The notes under the pieces are model-generated. The model made no database searches, was not told the DNA's origin, and worked only from the letters and a program-made list of their open reading frames with translations. A stretch of DNA of 52,927 nucleotides, taken from NCBI GenBank assembly GCA_016783885.1, contig JADHVR010000018.1, positions 1 through 52,927 of the forward strand, in the 5' to 3' direction. The position numbers were made by a program, and so were the translations under genes. This document shows positions 18,637 to 28,058 of the stretch, one piece after another (position 1 is the stretch's first letter; each line of letters starts with the position of its first letter). This DNA comes from Bacteroidales bacterium. GTDB taxonomy: Bacteria > Bacteroidota > Bacteroidia > Bacteroidales > JAADJA01.

Positions 18637-19251
18637 ATGTCAACTAAAAAAATACCATTAGAACCTGACAAATACTACCATATTTATAATCATGGCAATG
18701 CCAATGATGATTTATTTTTAGAAGAAAAAAACTATAAGTTTTTTCTTACCAGATTTTATCAATATGCAAATTCAGTATCTGAAACTTTTGCCTATTGCTT
18801 ATTGCCAAACCATTTTCACTTCCTAATTAAAATTAAAAGCGAAACGGAATTAGAAAAAATATATCTGAAGAAATATCCCAGGCAAAACCTGCAAGGTCTC
18901 GAAGAACTTACAGCTTATACTTCCCGTCAATTCAGCAATTTTTTCAACGCTTATGCAAAAGCATTTAACAAAATGTATAACAGAAGAGGAGCTTTATTTA
19001 TTGATGCTTTCGAGAGAAAAGAAGTAAAAGACAGGGATTATTTAATTAAGTTGGTTCATTATATACATTACAACCCTGTACATCATGGTTTTGTAAGCAA
19101 AATTGAAGATTGGAATTTTTTATCATATAATTTAATAATCTCTGGTACTGATCCAAATATCAGGCGGAAGGATGTTATTAATTGGTTTGAAGATTTGGAC
19201 AATTTTATTTTTTATCATCAACATAAACCTGATGAATTAAACATCCTATAG
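18637..19251 (+). CDS. REP-associated tyrosine transposase (RAYT, Y1/IS200-like)
   Basis: A 204-aa single-stranded DNA transposase-like protein of the HUH Y1 family. The HUH pair is H59 and H61 (LLPNHFHFLIKI); the candidate catalytic Tyr is Y145 in HYIHYNPVHHGF. Length fits RAYTs rather than the shorter IS200 enzymes. It is flanked on both sides by palindromic repeats, the usual RAYT setting, and lies between the two ATPase genes of an efflux operon on the same strand. Its stop codon TAG forms the edge of the downstream repeat, and it carries a repeat core inside its own frame (18885-18899). Probably a single-copy, non-autonomously mobile gene acting on dispersed REPs; activity is inferred. 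Confidence 0.9.
   Translation: MSTKKIPLEPDKYYHIYNHGNANDDLFLEEKNYKFFLTRFYQYANSVSETFAYCLLPNHFHFLIKIKSETELEKIYLKKYPRQNLQGLEELTAYTSRQFSNFFNAYAKAFNKMYNRRGALFIDAFERKEVKDRDYLIKLVHYIHYNPVHHGFVSKIEDWNFLSYNLIISGTDPNIRRKDVINWFEDLDNFIFYHQHKPDELNIL
18885..18899. repeat. REP core motif inside the RAYT coding sequence
   Basis: AAACCTGCAAGGTCT matches the flanking forward half-site over its core ACCTGCAAGGT and encodes NLQGL in frame. Confidence 0.6.
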
Positions 19252-19359
19252 ACCTGCAAGGTTTATGGGCCGGCATAGCGGGCAGGAAAAACCTTACAGG
19301 TGTATATATGTTTACGGTACTCTTAGACCTGCAAGGTTTGAAAAAAACCTTACAGGTCT
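19250..19359. repeat. REP-like palindromic cluster downstream of the RAYT gene
   Basis: Half-sites occur as forward 19250-19264, reverse 19289-19301, forward 19325-19339 and reverse 19345-19359. The last two form a 14-of-15 bp hairpin with a 5-nt loop. The spacer between the first two (GGGCCGGCATAGCGGGCAGG) resembles the GGGCTGGCACTGC spacer of the upstream cluster, so both clusters descend from one element. Confidence 0.8.
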
Positions 19360-19374
19360 GGTATATATAAAAAT

Positions 19375-20127
19375 ATGAATAAAACCCCCATCATACAAGT
19401 AAAGAACCTTGTCAAAAAATTTGGCAACTTCATAGCCAATGATAACCTGACATTCGATGTTTATAAAGGTGAGATATTCGGTTTCCTCGGGGCAAACGGA
19501 GCAGGTAAAACAACAGCTATCAGGATTTTATCCGGCTTGTCTGCACCAACATCCGGAAAAGTAAAGGTTGCAGGGTACGATGTGTACAGGCAAACAGAGC
19601 AGATTAAAAAAAACATCGGCTATATGAGCCAGAAATTTTCTCTTTACGAGGATTTAACCATCAGGGAGAATATCAGGTTTTACGCAGGCATTTACGGTTT
19701 ATCACGGAAAGTCATTAACGAAAGGACAGATGAATTACTATCAAAACTTAATATTACAAACCTTGGGGATAAGCTGATATCTTCACTTCCTTTAGGCTGG
19801 AAACAAAAACTGGCTTTTTCAATAGCTATTTTCCATAAGCCTGAAATCGTTTTCCTTGACGAACCGACAGGTGGAGTGGATCCGATTACGAGAAGGCAGT
19901 TCTGGGATATGATTTACGACGCAGCAAATGAATCCATCACGATTTTTGTAACCACGCATTACATGGATGAAGCGGAGTATTGCGACAGGGTTTCTATTAT
20001 GGTTGACGGCAGAATAGAGGCTTTAGACAGCCCGGAAGGATTAAAGAATACTTATAAAGCAAAAAATATAGATGAAGTATTTTTAAAGTTAGCAAGAACC
20101 CCCATTGGGGAGGTTGGGAGAGGGTAA
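19375..20127 (+). CDS. ABC transporter ATPase, YbhF C-half type
   Basis: A 250-aa ATPase with Walker A (GANGAGKTT, 39-47), Walker B (IVFLDEPTGGVDP) and H-loop (TTHYMDEAEYCDRV). The signature is the degenerate LPLGWKQKL, which is what the second domain of fused YbhF proteins shows, so this gene is the natural partner of the ATPase at 17562. It is followed by two ABC-2 permeases. The C-terminal ARTPIGEVGRG tail looks low-complexity and may come from intergenic repeat sequence. It starts 16 bp after the last REP half-site. Confidence 0.93.
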   Translation: MNKTPIIQVKNLVKKFGNFIANDNLTFDVYKGEIFGFLGANGAGKTTAIRILSGLSAPTSGKVKVAGYDVYRQTEQIKKNIGYMSQKFSLYEDLTIRENIRFYAGIYGLSRKVINERTDELLSKLNITNLGDKLISSLPLGWKQKLAFSIAIFHKPEIVFLDEPTGGVDPITRRQFWDMIYDAANESITIFVTTHYMDEAEYCDRVSIMVDGRIEALDSPEGLKNTYKAKNIDEVFLKLARTPIGEVGRG

Positions 20128-20147
20128 GTACTTAGTACTGAATAATT

Positions 20148-21254
20148 ATGAAACAATTTATCGGATTTGTAAAAAAAGAATTTCTCCATATCTTCCGCGA
20201 CATGCGAACGATGTTGGTATTGTTCGGATTACCGATAGCTCAATTACTGATTTTCGGTTTTGTAGTAACCAACGAGATCAGGAACATCAAGATTGCCATT
20301 TACGACCGGTCGAAAGATGATATTACAATAAAAATTTCTAATAAGATCATCTCGTCAGGATATTTTTTATTGCACGAAAATCTGACTAACATCAACGATA
20401 TTGAAAACATTTTCCAACAGGGAGATGTAAAGGAAATCATAGTGTTTGGACCCGATTTTGCAAAAAAACTTGAAAAAGAAAGAACAGCAAATATTCAACT
20501 TCTTGCTGATGCTTCTGATGCCAATACGGCAAACCTTATTGTAAACTATACAATGGCTATCATTTCCGACTACATGAAAAAAGAAAACCAGTTAACAGAA
20601 ACGCCATTTCAAATCGTTCCGGAAGCAAGAATGTACTTTAACGAGGAAATGAGAAGTGTTTACATGTTTGTCCCCGGAACCATGGCGCTTATCCTGATGC
20701 TTGTATCCGCATTAATGACATCTGTTTCAATAGCCCGTGAAAAAGAGCTTGGCACAATGGAAGTGCTGCTTGTTTCTCCTTTAAAACCTGCACAAATAAT
20801 AATTGGCAAAGTTATTCCTTACGTTGTTTTGTCTTTTATCAATGCTGTTATCATAATTGTGCTGGGTTATTATGTGTTTAATATGCCTGTAAAGGGAAGT
20901 CTTACGCTGCTTTTGGCTGAAAGCCTTTTATTTATCAGCCTGGCATTGTCGTTAGGCATTTTTATTTCAACAATAGCAAAAAGCCAGCAGGTTGCTATGT
21001 TTATATCTATGTTTGCGCTTATGATGCCGACTATACTTTTATCAGGATTTATTTTCCCGATAGAGAATATGCCCGTGATACTGCAATGGCTAAGTCATAT
21101 TATGCCGCCAAAATACTTTATCATAATTGTAAAAAACATTATGTTGAAAGGAGTTGGGTTTTCCTATGTTTGGAAAGAAACACTCATTTTGATCGGAATG
21201 ATGATGGTTTTTATAGCATTAAGTATAAAAAAGTTTAAAATCAGACTGGATTAA
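20148..21254 (+). CDS. ABC-2 type permease (YbhS-like)
   Basis: A 368-aa exporter permease. One TM segment near 20-42, a large extracytoplasmic domain (about 45-170), then five TM segments (about 175-365) with the ABC-2 landmarks VSIAREKELGTMEVLLVSPL, LSGFIFPIENMP and HIMPPKYFIIIVKNIMLKG. It lies 20 bp after the ATPase and 12 bp before a second, homologous permease; the two probably form a heterodimer fed by the two ATPases. Confidence 0.92.
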   Translation: MKQFIGFVKKEFLHIFRDMRTMLVLFGLPIAQLLIFGFVVTNEIRNIKIAIYDRSKDDITIKISNKIISSGYFLLHENLTNINDIENIFQQGDVKEIIVFGPDFAKKLEKERTANIQLLADASDANTANLIVNYTMAIISDYMKKENQLTETPFQIVPEARMYFNEEMRSVYMFVPGTMALILMLVSALMTSVSIAREKELGTMEVLLVSPLKPAQIIIGKVIPYVVLSFINAVIIIVLGYYVFNMPVKGSLTLLLAESLLFISLALSLGIFISTIAKSQQVAMFISMFALMMPTILLSGFIFPIENMPVILQWLSHIMPPKYFIIIVKNIMLKGVGFSYVWKETLILIGMMMVFIALSIKKFKIRLD

Positions 21255-21266
21255 GAAAAAACACTA

Positions 21267-22385
21267 ATGCGTAACATAGTTTACATAATACAAAAGGAAT
21301 TCATCCAGATTTTCAGGAACAGGACAATGCTGCCTATTATTTTCATTTTGCCACTTATTCAGTTACTCATCCTGGTATATGCAGCCACACTTGAAATGAA
21401 GCATATCGACATGATAGTTATGGATAAAGACCTTTCATCCGCCTCGCGTAAACTGGTAAGTAAGTTTGAATGTTCTCCCTTCTTTTTTGTTAATGGCTCT
21501 ACTTTTTCAATAGAAGAGGCGGAAAATATCCTGAAAAAAGACAAAGCCGATATTATCCTTCACATTCCCGCTGATTTTGAAAAAAAACTTTATAAAGAAA
21601 ACAAATCCGAATTGCAGTTATTGATCAATGCCATCAATGCTACCTCAGCCGGTTTAACCAATGCTTATGCAAATTATGTGATCGCCGATTTTAATAAAAA
21701 CGTTATTGCAGAAAACATCAATTTTTTCAAACCTTCTTTTCCGAAAAATATTAATATCAATTATTCTTTTTGGTACAATCCTGAGCTGAATTATAAAATA
21801 TTTATGCTACCCGGTATTCTTGTTATCCTTGTTACCATTATCGGCATGTTTTTAACTGCGCTTAATATTGTTCGTGAAAAAGAAATAGGAACCATCGAGC
21901 AAATAAACGTTACCCCTATTGTAAAATACCAGTTTATCATCGGCAAGCTAGTACCATTCTGGATAATCGCTATGTTTGAACTTGCTTTCGGACTGATATT
22001 AGGAAAAATCCTTTTTGATATCCCGATGATAGGTAGTCTGTTCCTTCTTTTCGGATTTGCATCCGTTTACCTTTTAGTTGCTCTGGGTTTTGGCTTGCTT
22101 ATCTCAACCCTCGCTAATACTCAACAGCAGGTTATGTTTATTGTTTTCTTTTTTATACTCACTTTTATTTTAATGAGTGGTATTTTCACGCCGGTTGAAA
22201 GCATGCCCGTGTGGGCGCACTATGTGAATATCATTAATCCGGTTGCCTATTTTATGCGTGTTATCAGGATGGTATTACTGAAAGGTTCCGGATTTGCCGA
22301 TATTTCCAAAGAATTTTTTTCTTTATTGATTTATGCTTTTATTATTTTGAGTTTGGCTGTCTGGAGGTACAGGAAGACGGTGTAA
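21267..22385 (+). CDS. ABC-2 type permease (YbhR-like)
   Basis: A 372-aa paralogue of the preceding permease with the same architecture: N-terminal TM (about 20-40), extracytoplasmic domain, five C-terminal TM segments, and motifs LNIVREKEIGTIEQINVTPI, LMSGIFTPVESMP and INPVAYFMRVIRMVLLKGSG. It is the last gene of the TetR operon and converges with the small minus-strand gene at 22440. The substrate cannot be told from sequence; YbhGFSR-type pumps are linked to drugs and cations. Confidence 0.92.
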   Translation: MRNIVYIIQKEFIQIFRNRTMLPIIFILPLIQLLILVYAATLEMKHIDMIVMDKDLSSASRKLVSKFECSPFFFVNGSTFSIEEAENILKKDKADIILHIPADFEKKLYKENKSELQLLINAINATSAGLTNAYANYVIADFNKNVIAENINFFKPSFPKNININYSFWYNPELNYKIFMLPGILVILVTIIGMFLTALNIVREKEIGTIEQINVTPIVKYQFIIGKLVPFWIIAMFELAFGLILGKILFDIPMIGSLFLLFGFASVYLLVALGFGLLISTLANTQQQVMFIVFFFILTFILMSGIFTPVESMPVWAHYVNIINPVAYFMRVIRMVLLKGSGFADISKEFFSLLIYAFIILSLAVWRYRKTV

Positions 22386-22439
22386 AATCGCCCCTCTCAG
22401 TCCCACTATGTTTCTCTATTCATACATCTTTATAAGTTG

Positions 22440-22784
22440 TCAATCACCTACAATCAGAGATGTCTGGAATTTTGCGATAAGAGGATTGGAAGGGTCGCAA
22501 TTAACAACTGTTAAGTAACATCCTAAGGGTGAAAGTTTCCAGTCGGTTTGGATGTAGTTTTGTTTAACAATATATATTTTTTTAAAGTGGAGGTAGTATG
22601 GTATTTTTAATGAAGAGCAGGCATTAATAGCCCTTTCAATAGCGGTTTCAATTACTTCATCTTCAATTTCAAATTCATTTAAAAAATCACTTGCATAATA
22701 TTGTATGTCTCTTGAATGTACCGCCTCAATAAAATCAAGGATTTTTTGTGGAATTATTTCACCATAAAATGTCAGTGTTATCAT
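22440..22784 (-). CDS. Small protein of unknown function linked to a CbpA-like co-chaperone
   Basis: A 114-aa protein with no signal peptide or TM segment that I can see, and no family I recognise. It starts MITLTFYGEIIPQKILDF, has a central acidic region (NEFEIEDEVIETAIERAI) and a hydrophobic beta-rich C-terminal half (PLGCYLTVVNCDP). It begins 14 bp after the DnaJ-family gene on the same strand, so cotranscription is likely and it may work with it, as CbpM does with CbpA in E. coli. There is no evident CbpM similarity, so that is only an analogy. Confidence 0.7.
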   Translation of the reverse strand: MITLTFYGEIIPQKILDFIEAVHSRDIQYYASDFLNEFEIEDEVIETAIERAINACSSLKIPYYLHFKKIYIVKQNYIQTDWKLSPLGCYLTVVNCDPSNPLIAKFQTSLIVGD

Positions 22785-22798
22785 GATTTAATATTTTT

Positions 22799-23743
22799 CT
22801 AACTATTGTTTCTATGCAAATCGGCTGCTTTTTTAATTAGCTCAATTTCTTCTTTTGATAAATATTTTGGTATATCAATTTTAATTTTCACATAAAGATC
22901 GCCGAAAACATCTTTTTTATTATAATCAGGCATCCCCATATTTTTCAATCTAAGCACCTTGCCGTTTTGGGATAGTTTGGGGATTGTTATATTCACATTT
23001 CCTTTCAAGGCATTAACATTTACTTTCCCGCCTAAAATTGCTTTATAAATATCAATGTTTACATCACAATATAAGTCATTATCTTTTCTTTCGAAGTAAT
23101 TGTTATGTTTGATGTTTACCTTTAAATAAAGATGACCGCTTTTGCCTCCGTGTGTTCCTTTTCCGCCTTTTCCTTTTACTCTGAGCAACTGACCGTTTTT
23201 TACACCAGGCTTAATATTGATTTTCAATTTTTGACCATCTAAATTTAAAATGCGTGTTGTTCCATGATAAGCTTGGGTTAAATCAATAGTGAATTGAGAT
23301 TCATAATCCTGCCCGGGAAAAGGACGGGTTTTTTCTGCCCTGCTCGTTCTTTGGTATTGCCCGCCGAAAAATTGTTCAAAAAAATCAGAGAAACCTCCGC
23401 TGCCACCAAACATCTCTTCATAATTACCTTGTGAATATCCTCCTGCCTGCTGTGCACCCTGTCCCCATTGAGCATAATCAAACCCACCTTTACCGGCATA
23501 AGCTCCGGCTTGTTCATATTGTTTCCAGTTGGCTCCTAATTCATCGTATTTTTTTCTTTTTTCTTTGTTGCCTATAACTTCATAAGCTTCTGCAATTACT
23601 TTGAATTTTTCCTCAGCCGATTTATCATTATGGTTTTTGTCGGGATGATATTTTAAAGCAAGCTTTCGATATTTCTTCTTTATCTCTTCCTGTGTGGCGT
23701 TTTTATCAACACCTAATATTTTGTAATAATCTTTGTATTCCAT
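22799..23743 (-). CDS. cbpA: CbpA-like DnaJ-family co-chaperone
   Basis: A 314-aa type II J-protein that would stimulate DnaK ATPase. The J domain is at 1-70 with HPD at 33-35; a Gly/Phe-rich linker (about 75-130, [18 protein letters not shown]) is followed by the two beta-sandwich substrate-binding domains (about 145-310; [27 protein letters not shown]). The cysteine zinc-finger repeats of DnaJ are absent, which places it with CbpA/DjlA-type J-proteins rather than DnaJ itself. It is the first gene of a two-gene unit with the 114-aa protein. Confidence 0.9.
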   Translation of the reverse strand: MEYKDYYKILGVDKNATQEEIKKKYRKLALKYHPDKNHNDKSAEEKFKVIAEAYEVIGNKEKRKKYDELGANWKQYEQAGAYAGKGGFDYAQWGQGAQQAGGYSQGNYEEMFGGSGGFSDFFEQFFGGQYQRTSRAEKTRPFPGQDYESQFTIDLTQAYHGTTRILNLDGQKLKINIKPGVKNGQLLRVKGKGGKGTHGGKSGHLYLKVNIKHNNYFERKDNDLYCDVNIDIYKAILGGKVNVNALKGNVNITIPKLSQNGKVLRLKNMGMPDYNKKDVFGDLYVKIKIDIPKYLSKEEIELIKKAADLHRNNS

Positions 23744-23809
23744 ACCGTTGCCGGGCGTTTATAAATATGCCGATTCAAAAATTGATTTTTTTACCTGATT
23801 ATTTGAGCT

Positions 23810-25246
23810 TTATTCCGTTTTTGTCTTTCTATCCAGGTTGCCAAAACTGAATCTTAGTAAACCTAAAGCCAAAGATACAGTCGGTTTTTTCTGTTTAAAA
23901 TAGGTTGTAATATCACTCACGGCAAATCCTATCTCCCATGAAAAACTTTGATTGTTAAACGGGAAAAAAGAAACTCCTATCGGAATGTCGGTGCCGGTTT
24001 CTCCTCCGCTCACTAACCCGATTGAGCCTCTGAACCATTTTACAGGCATTATCCTTGTACCTAATCCAACAATAAGTTTATCATAAGCGCCGGGAACTTC
24101 TGTTACCGGAATATAGAATTCACTTCCAAACTCAAATTTATCATTCAGGATATACGCAGCTCCGAACCTGACATTGGTTGCCAGCCCCACCTTTTTGTTT
24201 TCCAATCCGACCCATTCTCCCCAGTCTGTATTTTCTGCAGCTATGTTATCATCTGCTTCAAAAATGTTATAATTATTCAAACCTGCCGATTCTATGTTTT
24301 CGAGCAAGCCATCTTCTCCTTCATAAACATTTCCATTCCAGGTAATAGAACCTATATCGGTAACTGATACAGCCACCCGTAAATGTTCGAATAATAAGGC
24401 TGAAATCCCGATATCAAGACCCCATCCGTTTCCAAGTGATTGATATTTATCTCCGTCAATTTTTGATGGTGAAGGTGTGTCGTAATTTACACCGAAAGCA
24501 GGATTCAATGCAGAATATGCCACCAGCCGCCCATCTTCCGTGTAACGGTAATCAAAAACACTGTATCCCCTGATATATTTAAACCCCACACCTCCGTATA
24601 ATGAAAAGTTATTCTTGTTAATAATATTTCTACCATAAGCCAGGTTAAATTCTCTGTACCACATAAAAGACAACCGTGTTCCATAAAATAACTTTGATAC
24701 ATCTTCCGGGTTAATGGCATAGCCAATTGTATCTCCGTTTTCGACTATAAGTGAATCGAAATAAGCCGCATTATAACCATTGAAAAGAAAATCAGCGCTG
24801 GTTTCATTCAGATTAGAGTTCCACATCAACTTTTCTCTGATACTGAATCCGAATCCTCCTATTTTCTCATCCTGGAAAGAAATACCAAAACCATTGATAT
24901 TTCCTTCTAATTGCAGCTTTGAATTTGAAAAGTTTTGTATAGCCTGCTCACGTTCTTCTTCAGTAAAAACTATGCCTTCTTTAAACAGGTCCATAACTAA
25001 AGCTCTTTTTAATGGTTCGGAGTAAATTGAAATGCCGGCTTCACCAACTCCTACGTTCATTATATGATCATTTCTTTTCCAGCCGAGATTAGCCGGATTA
25101 AGACCTATACACTGATAATCAGTTACAACTGCCGAACTGTATCCTGCTCCCGTTACAGTAAATGCGCCGGACTGCGTTTGTGAATATAACTGCGAAGACA
25201 AAACAGACAGGATAAAAACCGATAATAATAAAATTGAATTTTTCAT
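23810..25246 (-). CDS. DUF5723 family outer membrane beta-barrel protein
   Basis: A 478-aa protein with a signal peptide (cleavage near SQLYSQ) and a repetitive beta-strand pattern typical of outer-membrane barrels: GFGISFQDEKIGGFGFSIRE, NNFSLYGGVGFKYIRGYS, LRVAVSVTDIGSITWNG, WEIGFAVSDITTYF. The start (AVVTDYQCIGLNPANLGW) matches the conserved opening of DUF5723/PorV-like Bacteroidota proteins as I remember them. Function unknown; FadL/PorV-like transport or scaffolding is possible. Its start is about 200 bp from the divergent MltF-like gene. Confidence 0.75.
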   Translation of the reverse strand: MKNSILLLSVFILSVLSSQLYSQTQSGAFTVTGAGYSSAVVTDYQCIGLNPANLGWKRNDHIMNVGVGEAGISIYSEPLKRALVMDLFKEGIVFTEEEREQAIQNFSNSKLQLEGNINGFGISFQDEKIGGFGFSIREKLMWNSNLNETSADFLFNGYNAAYFDSLIVENGDTIGYAINPEDVSKLFYGTRLSFMWYREFNLAYGRNIINKNNFSLYGGVGFKYIRGYSVFDYRYTEDGRLVAYSALNPAFGVNYDTPSPSKIDGDKYQSLGNGWGLDIGISALLFEHLRVAVSVTDIGSITWNGNVYEGEDGLLENIESAGLNNYNIFEADDNIAAENTDWGEWVGLENKKVGLATNVRFGAAYILNDKFEFGSEFYIPVTEVPGAYDKLIVGLGTRIMPVKWFRGSIGLVSGGETGTDIPIGVSFFPFNNQSFSWEIGFAVSDITTYFKQKKPTVSLALGLLRFSFGNLDRKTKTE

Positions 25247-25444
25247 TGTTTTTAATTTTTTTGAATTTTCAAATGTAGAAAATATCTTTTAACTAAAAAA
25301 CTTTTTGTCCGTATAAAAAACACTGAAACTGGTAATCTCTAAATGTTAGTATAATAAAAACTAATATTTATTAATTTCTGTAACATGTTATATTGAAATT
25401 TTTTACTAATTTGGTCAAAATTGTTTCATTAACTTTAATGCTTA

Positions 25445-26893
25445 ATGCGAGTTAGTTTTAACAGTATTCTATTAGTATTTACTATTTTAACTGTTTACTT
25501 TTTCTCCTGCCGAACCAGGGAGAAAAATCCGGCAGAAACAGATCAAATTGTAAAAAAGCCAGAAAATATAATACTTAACAGGATTTTAAAAGAAAAAAAA
25601 TTAATTGCCACTACTGAATATAATTCTACTAATTATTTTGTTTACAGAGGAGAGCCAATGGGCTACCAATATGAACTCCTGAAATCTTTTACAAAATTTT
25701 TAGGTGTTAAACTCGATATAAAAATCATTAATAATCTGGAGTCAAGTTTCGATTGTTTGAATGAAGATGAATGTGATTTGATAGCCTTAGGATTAACAGT
25801 TACCAAAGAGAGAAGTAATATTGTTGATTTCAGCAGTCCGCTTAGCCAGACCAGACAAGTGCTTGTTCAACGAAAGCCTGATAACTGGCGAAAAATGAGA
25901 ACCATGGATGAGATTAATTCACATTTAATCAGAAACCCGCTTAATCTGGCAGGTAAAACAATATATATTCAAAAAAATACGATTTTCCATTCCCGTTTAA
26001 ATAATCTTTCCGATGAAATTGGAGCAGATATTAACGTTATTGAGCACCCCGACGCTACTGTCGAGGAATTGATAACAATGGTATCAAAAGGCGAAATAGA
26101 CTATACGGTTTGCGATGAACATATTGCACTGGTTAATAAAAAGTATTATCCTGATATTGATGTTAGAACACCTGTAAGTTTTCCGCAACACATAGCCTGG
26201 GCAGTTAAAAGGGGCGCAAACGGACTGCTTGATACAATCAACTTTTGGCTTGAGGGATTTATTAAAACAAGGACTTCGGCATTTCTTTATAATAAATACT
26301 TCAGGAATCCCCGAACAATTAATTATGCCAGAAGCGAATATCATTCGGTAACAGGAGGTAAAATATCTCCTTACGATCCGGTTATAAAAAAATGCAGCGA
26401 GCTTATTGACTGGGACTGGCGGTTGCTTGCATCGCTTATTTACCAGGAATCCAGGTTTTATCCTGAAGCCCGTTCATGGGCAGGAGCTTATGGACTGATG
26501 CAACTGATGCCGCATAATGCACAAAAATATGGGATTGACAGCCTTTCTCCACCGGAAGAACAAATAAAAGCAGGTGTAAAATTTATTAAACTGCTTGATA
26601 AACAATTTCTTGATAAAATTGAAGACAAAAGCGAAAGGACAAAATTTGTCCTTGCATCGTATAATGCTGGAATTGCCCACGTTTATGATGCCAGAAGGTT
26701 AGCTGAAAAATATGATAAAAATCCTAATCTCTGGAACGACAATGTGGATTATTTCCTTCGTAATAAATCAAAACCCGAATTCTATAGTGACTCTGTTGTG
26801 AAATACGGATATTGCAGAGGTGAAGAACCTTATAACTTTGTTTATGATATTCTTGAACGATATCAGCATTATAAAAATGTTATTGTTAATTAA
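25445..26893 (+). CDS. mltF: MltF-like membrane-bound lytic transglycosylase
   Basis: A 482-aa lipoprotein (lipobox ending at C22, YFFSC). Residues about 45-290 are a periplasmic solute-binding domain of family 3 (YFVYRGEPMGYQYELLKSF, GLTVTKERSNIVDFSSPL, EHIALVNKKYYPDI). Residues about 310-450 are the SLT domain with catalytic E335 (YQESRFYPEA), AYGLMQLMP and LASYNAGIAHV. This two-domain order is that of MltF, where the binding domain senses muropeptides and regulates glycan cleavage. The ATG is the first possible before the signal peptide. Confidence 0.92.
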   Translation: MRVSFNSILLVFTILTVYFFSCRTREKNPAETDQIVKKPENIILNRILKEKKLIATTEYNSTNYFVYRGEPMGYQYELLKSFTKFLGVKLDIKIINNLESSFDCLNEDECDLIALGLTVTKERSNIVDFSSPLSQTRQVLVQRKPDNWRKMRTMDEINSHLIRNPLNLAGKTIYIQKNTIFHSRLNNLSDEIGADINVIEHPDATVEELITMVSKGEIDYTVCDEHIALVNKKYYPDIDVRTPVSFPQHIAWAVKRGANGLLDTINFWLEGFIKTRTSAFLYNKYFRNPRTINYARSEYHSVTGGKISPYDPVIKKCSELIDWDWRLLASLIYQESRFYPEARSWAGAYGLMQLMPHNAQKYGIDSLSPPEEQIKAGVKFIKLLDKQFLDKIEDKSERTKFVLASYNAGIAHVYDARRLAEKYDKNPNLWNDNVDYFLRNKSKPEFYSDSVVKYGYCRGEEPYNFVYDILERYQHYKNVIVN

Positions 26894-26971
26894 AACGGAT
26901 TTGAGTCTTTTAAGATGCCCTGATGTTTATAATATTAATTTTTCGATAATCCTGAAAAGAAGTATTATTAT

Positions 26972-26979
26972 TATCTTTG
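26972..26979 (+). promoter_or_regulatory. -7 box upstream of the TPR gene
   Basis: TATCTTTG matches TAnnTTTG and would place transcription near 26986, about 20 nt before the ATG at 27006. No clear -33 element. Confidence 0.45.
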
Positions 26980-27005
26980 TTTTTCATTTTAAAACTATTT
27001 AGAAT

Positions 27006-28058
27006 ATGAAACGTAATTTCCTGTTTATTTTTGTTTTATTGATATTCCGGTTCGTTATTATGGCACAGGATGCTGATACGACGAGCAGTTCCAAAGACGG
27101 TCAGCTTGCTAACAAACTATTTAATGAAAGCGTGGATTTATTTAACAAACACAAATTTATCGAAGCCGTTACTATGATAAATAAGGCTATAACGTTGAAG
27201 CCCGATTTCGCGAAAGCCTATTACAATCGCGCTTGTATCAAATTGCAATTAAATAGTCCTGATGAAGCTATTATGGATTTTGACAAAGTAATTGAACTCG
27301 AACCAAATGCTAAAGCATATTCAGGAAGAGGGTATGCTTATCTACAAAAAAAAGATTATCAAAAAGCAATCGGGGATTTCTCAATTGCTGTTCAGCAATA
27401 TCCTGATTATCCTGAAGCATATTATTACAGAGGCTGCACAAACGTTGAACAGGATAAATACCAACAAGCGCTGATGGATTTTAATAAAGCTATTGAACTT
27501 GAACCTGATTATGCCAGCGCATATAACGATAGAGGAAGTGTTAAATTACTTATGGAGGACTATGAATCTGCAAAAAATGATTTTACTAAAGCAGTAACAT
27601 TCGATCCAACCATTGCATGTGCTTATGATAACCTGGGAAAAGTACATGAATATATTGACGACTTAAATTCAGCCCTTGAATATTATACAGCGGCTATTAA
27701 AATCGATCCGGATTATTATATTGCTTATAACAACAGAGGACGAGTAAAACATGAAACCGGTGATTATGAAGGAGCACTTGAGGATTATGATAAAGCTGTT
27801 TCAATCCGGCCCGATTATGCTTATGCTTATAATAACCGTGGCAATGCCAAATACATGATGGGCGATTTGAATGGTGCAATCGCCGATTTTACTAAAGCAA
27901 TTGATATTGATCCTGATTATGCTGATGCTTATTTAAACCGGGGTATCACTAAAGAAATGCAAAGAGATGAAAAAGGCGCTTGTAGCGACTGGAATAAAGC
28001 TGCTGAGCTGGGAATTATTGAAGCCCGGAAATATGTAAATAATCAATGTGCTGATTAG
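27006..28058 (+). CDS. Exported tetratricopeptide-repeat protein
   Basis: A 350-aa protein with a signal peptide (FLFIFVLLIFRFVIMAQ) and about eight TPR units from residue 30 to the end, very regular (for example YYNRACIKLQLNSPDEAIMDFDKVIELEP and YNNRGNAKYMMGDLNGAIADF). It is probably a periplasmic protein-protein interaction scaffold. It precedes the PorE-like gene by 130 bp on the same strand. The partner is unknown. Confidence 0.88.
   Translation: MKRNFLFIFVLLIFRFVIMAQDADTTSSSKDGQLANKLFNESVDLFNKHKFIEAVTMINKAITLKPDFAKAYYNRACIKLQLNSPDEAIMDFDKVIELEPNAKAYSGRGYAYLQKKDYQKAIGDFSIAVQQYPDYPEAYYYRGCTNVEQDKYQQALMDFNKAIELEPDYASAYNDRGSVKLLMEDYESAKNDFTKAVTFDPTIACAYDNLGKVHEYIDDLNSALEYYTAAIKIDPDYYIAYNNRGRVKHETGDYEGALEDYDKAVSIRPDYAYAYNNRGNAKYMMGDLNGAIADFTKAIDIDPDYADAYLNRGITKEMQRDEKGACSDWNKAAELGIIEARKYVNNQCAD

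Noticed and set aside
18637-19251. Complete IS200-type insertion sequence
   Set aside because: The gene is too long for IS200 TnpA and is surrounded by multiple REP half-sites rather than single left and right ends; RAYT fits better.
27100-28050. DNA tandem repeat across the TPR gene
   Set aside because: The periodicity of about 102 nt is the 34-residue TPR unit of the protein.
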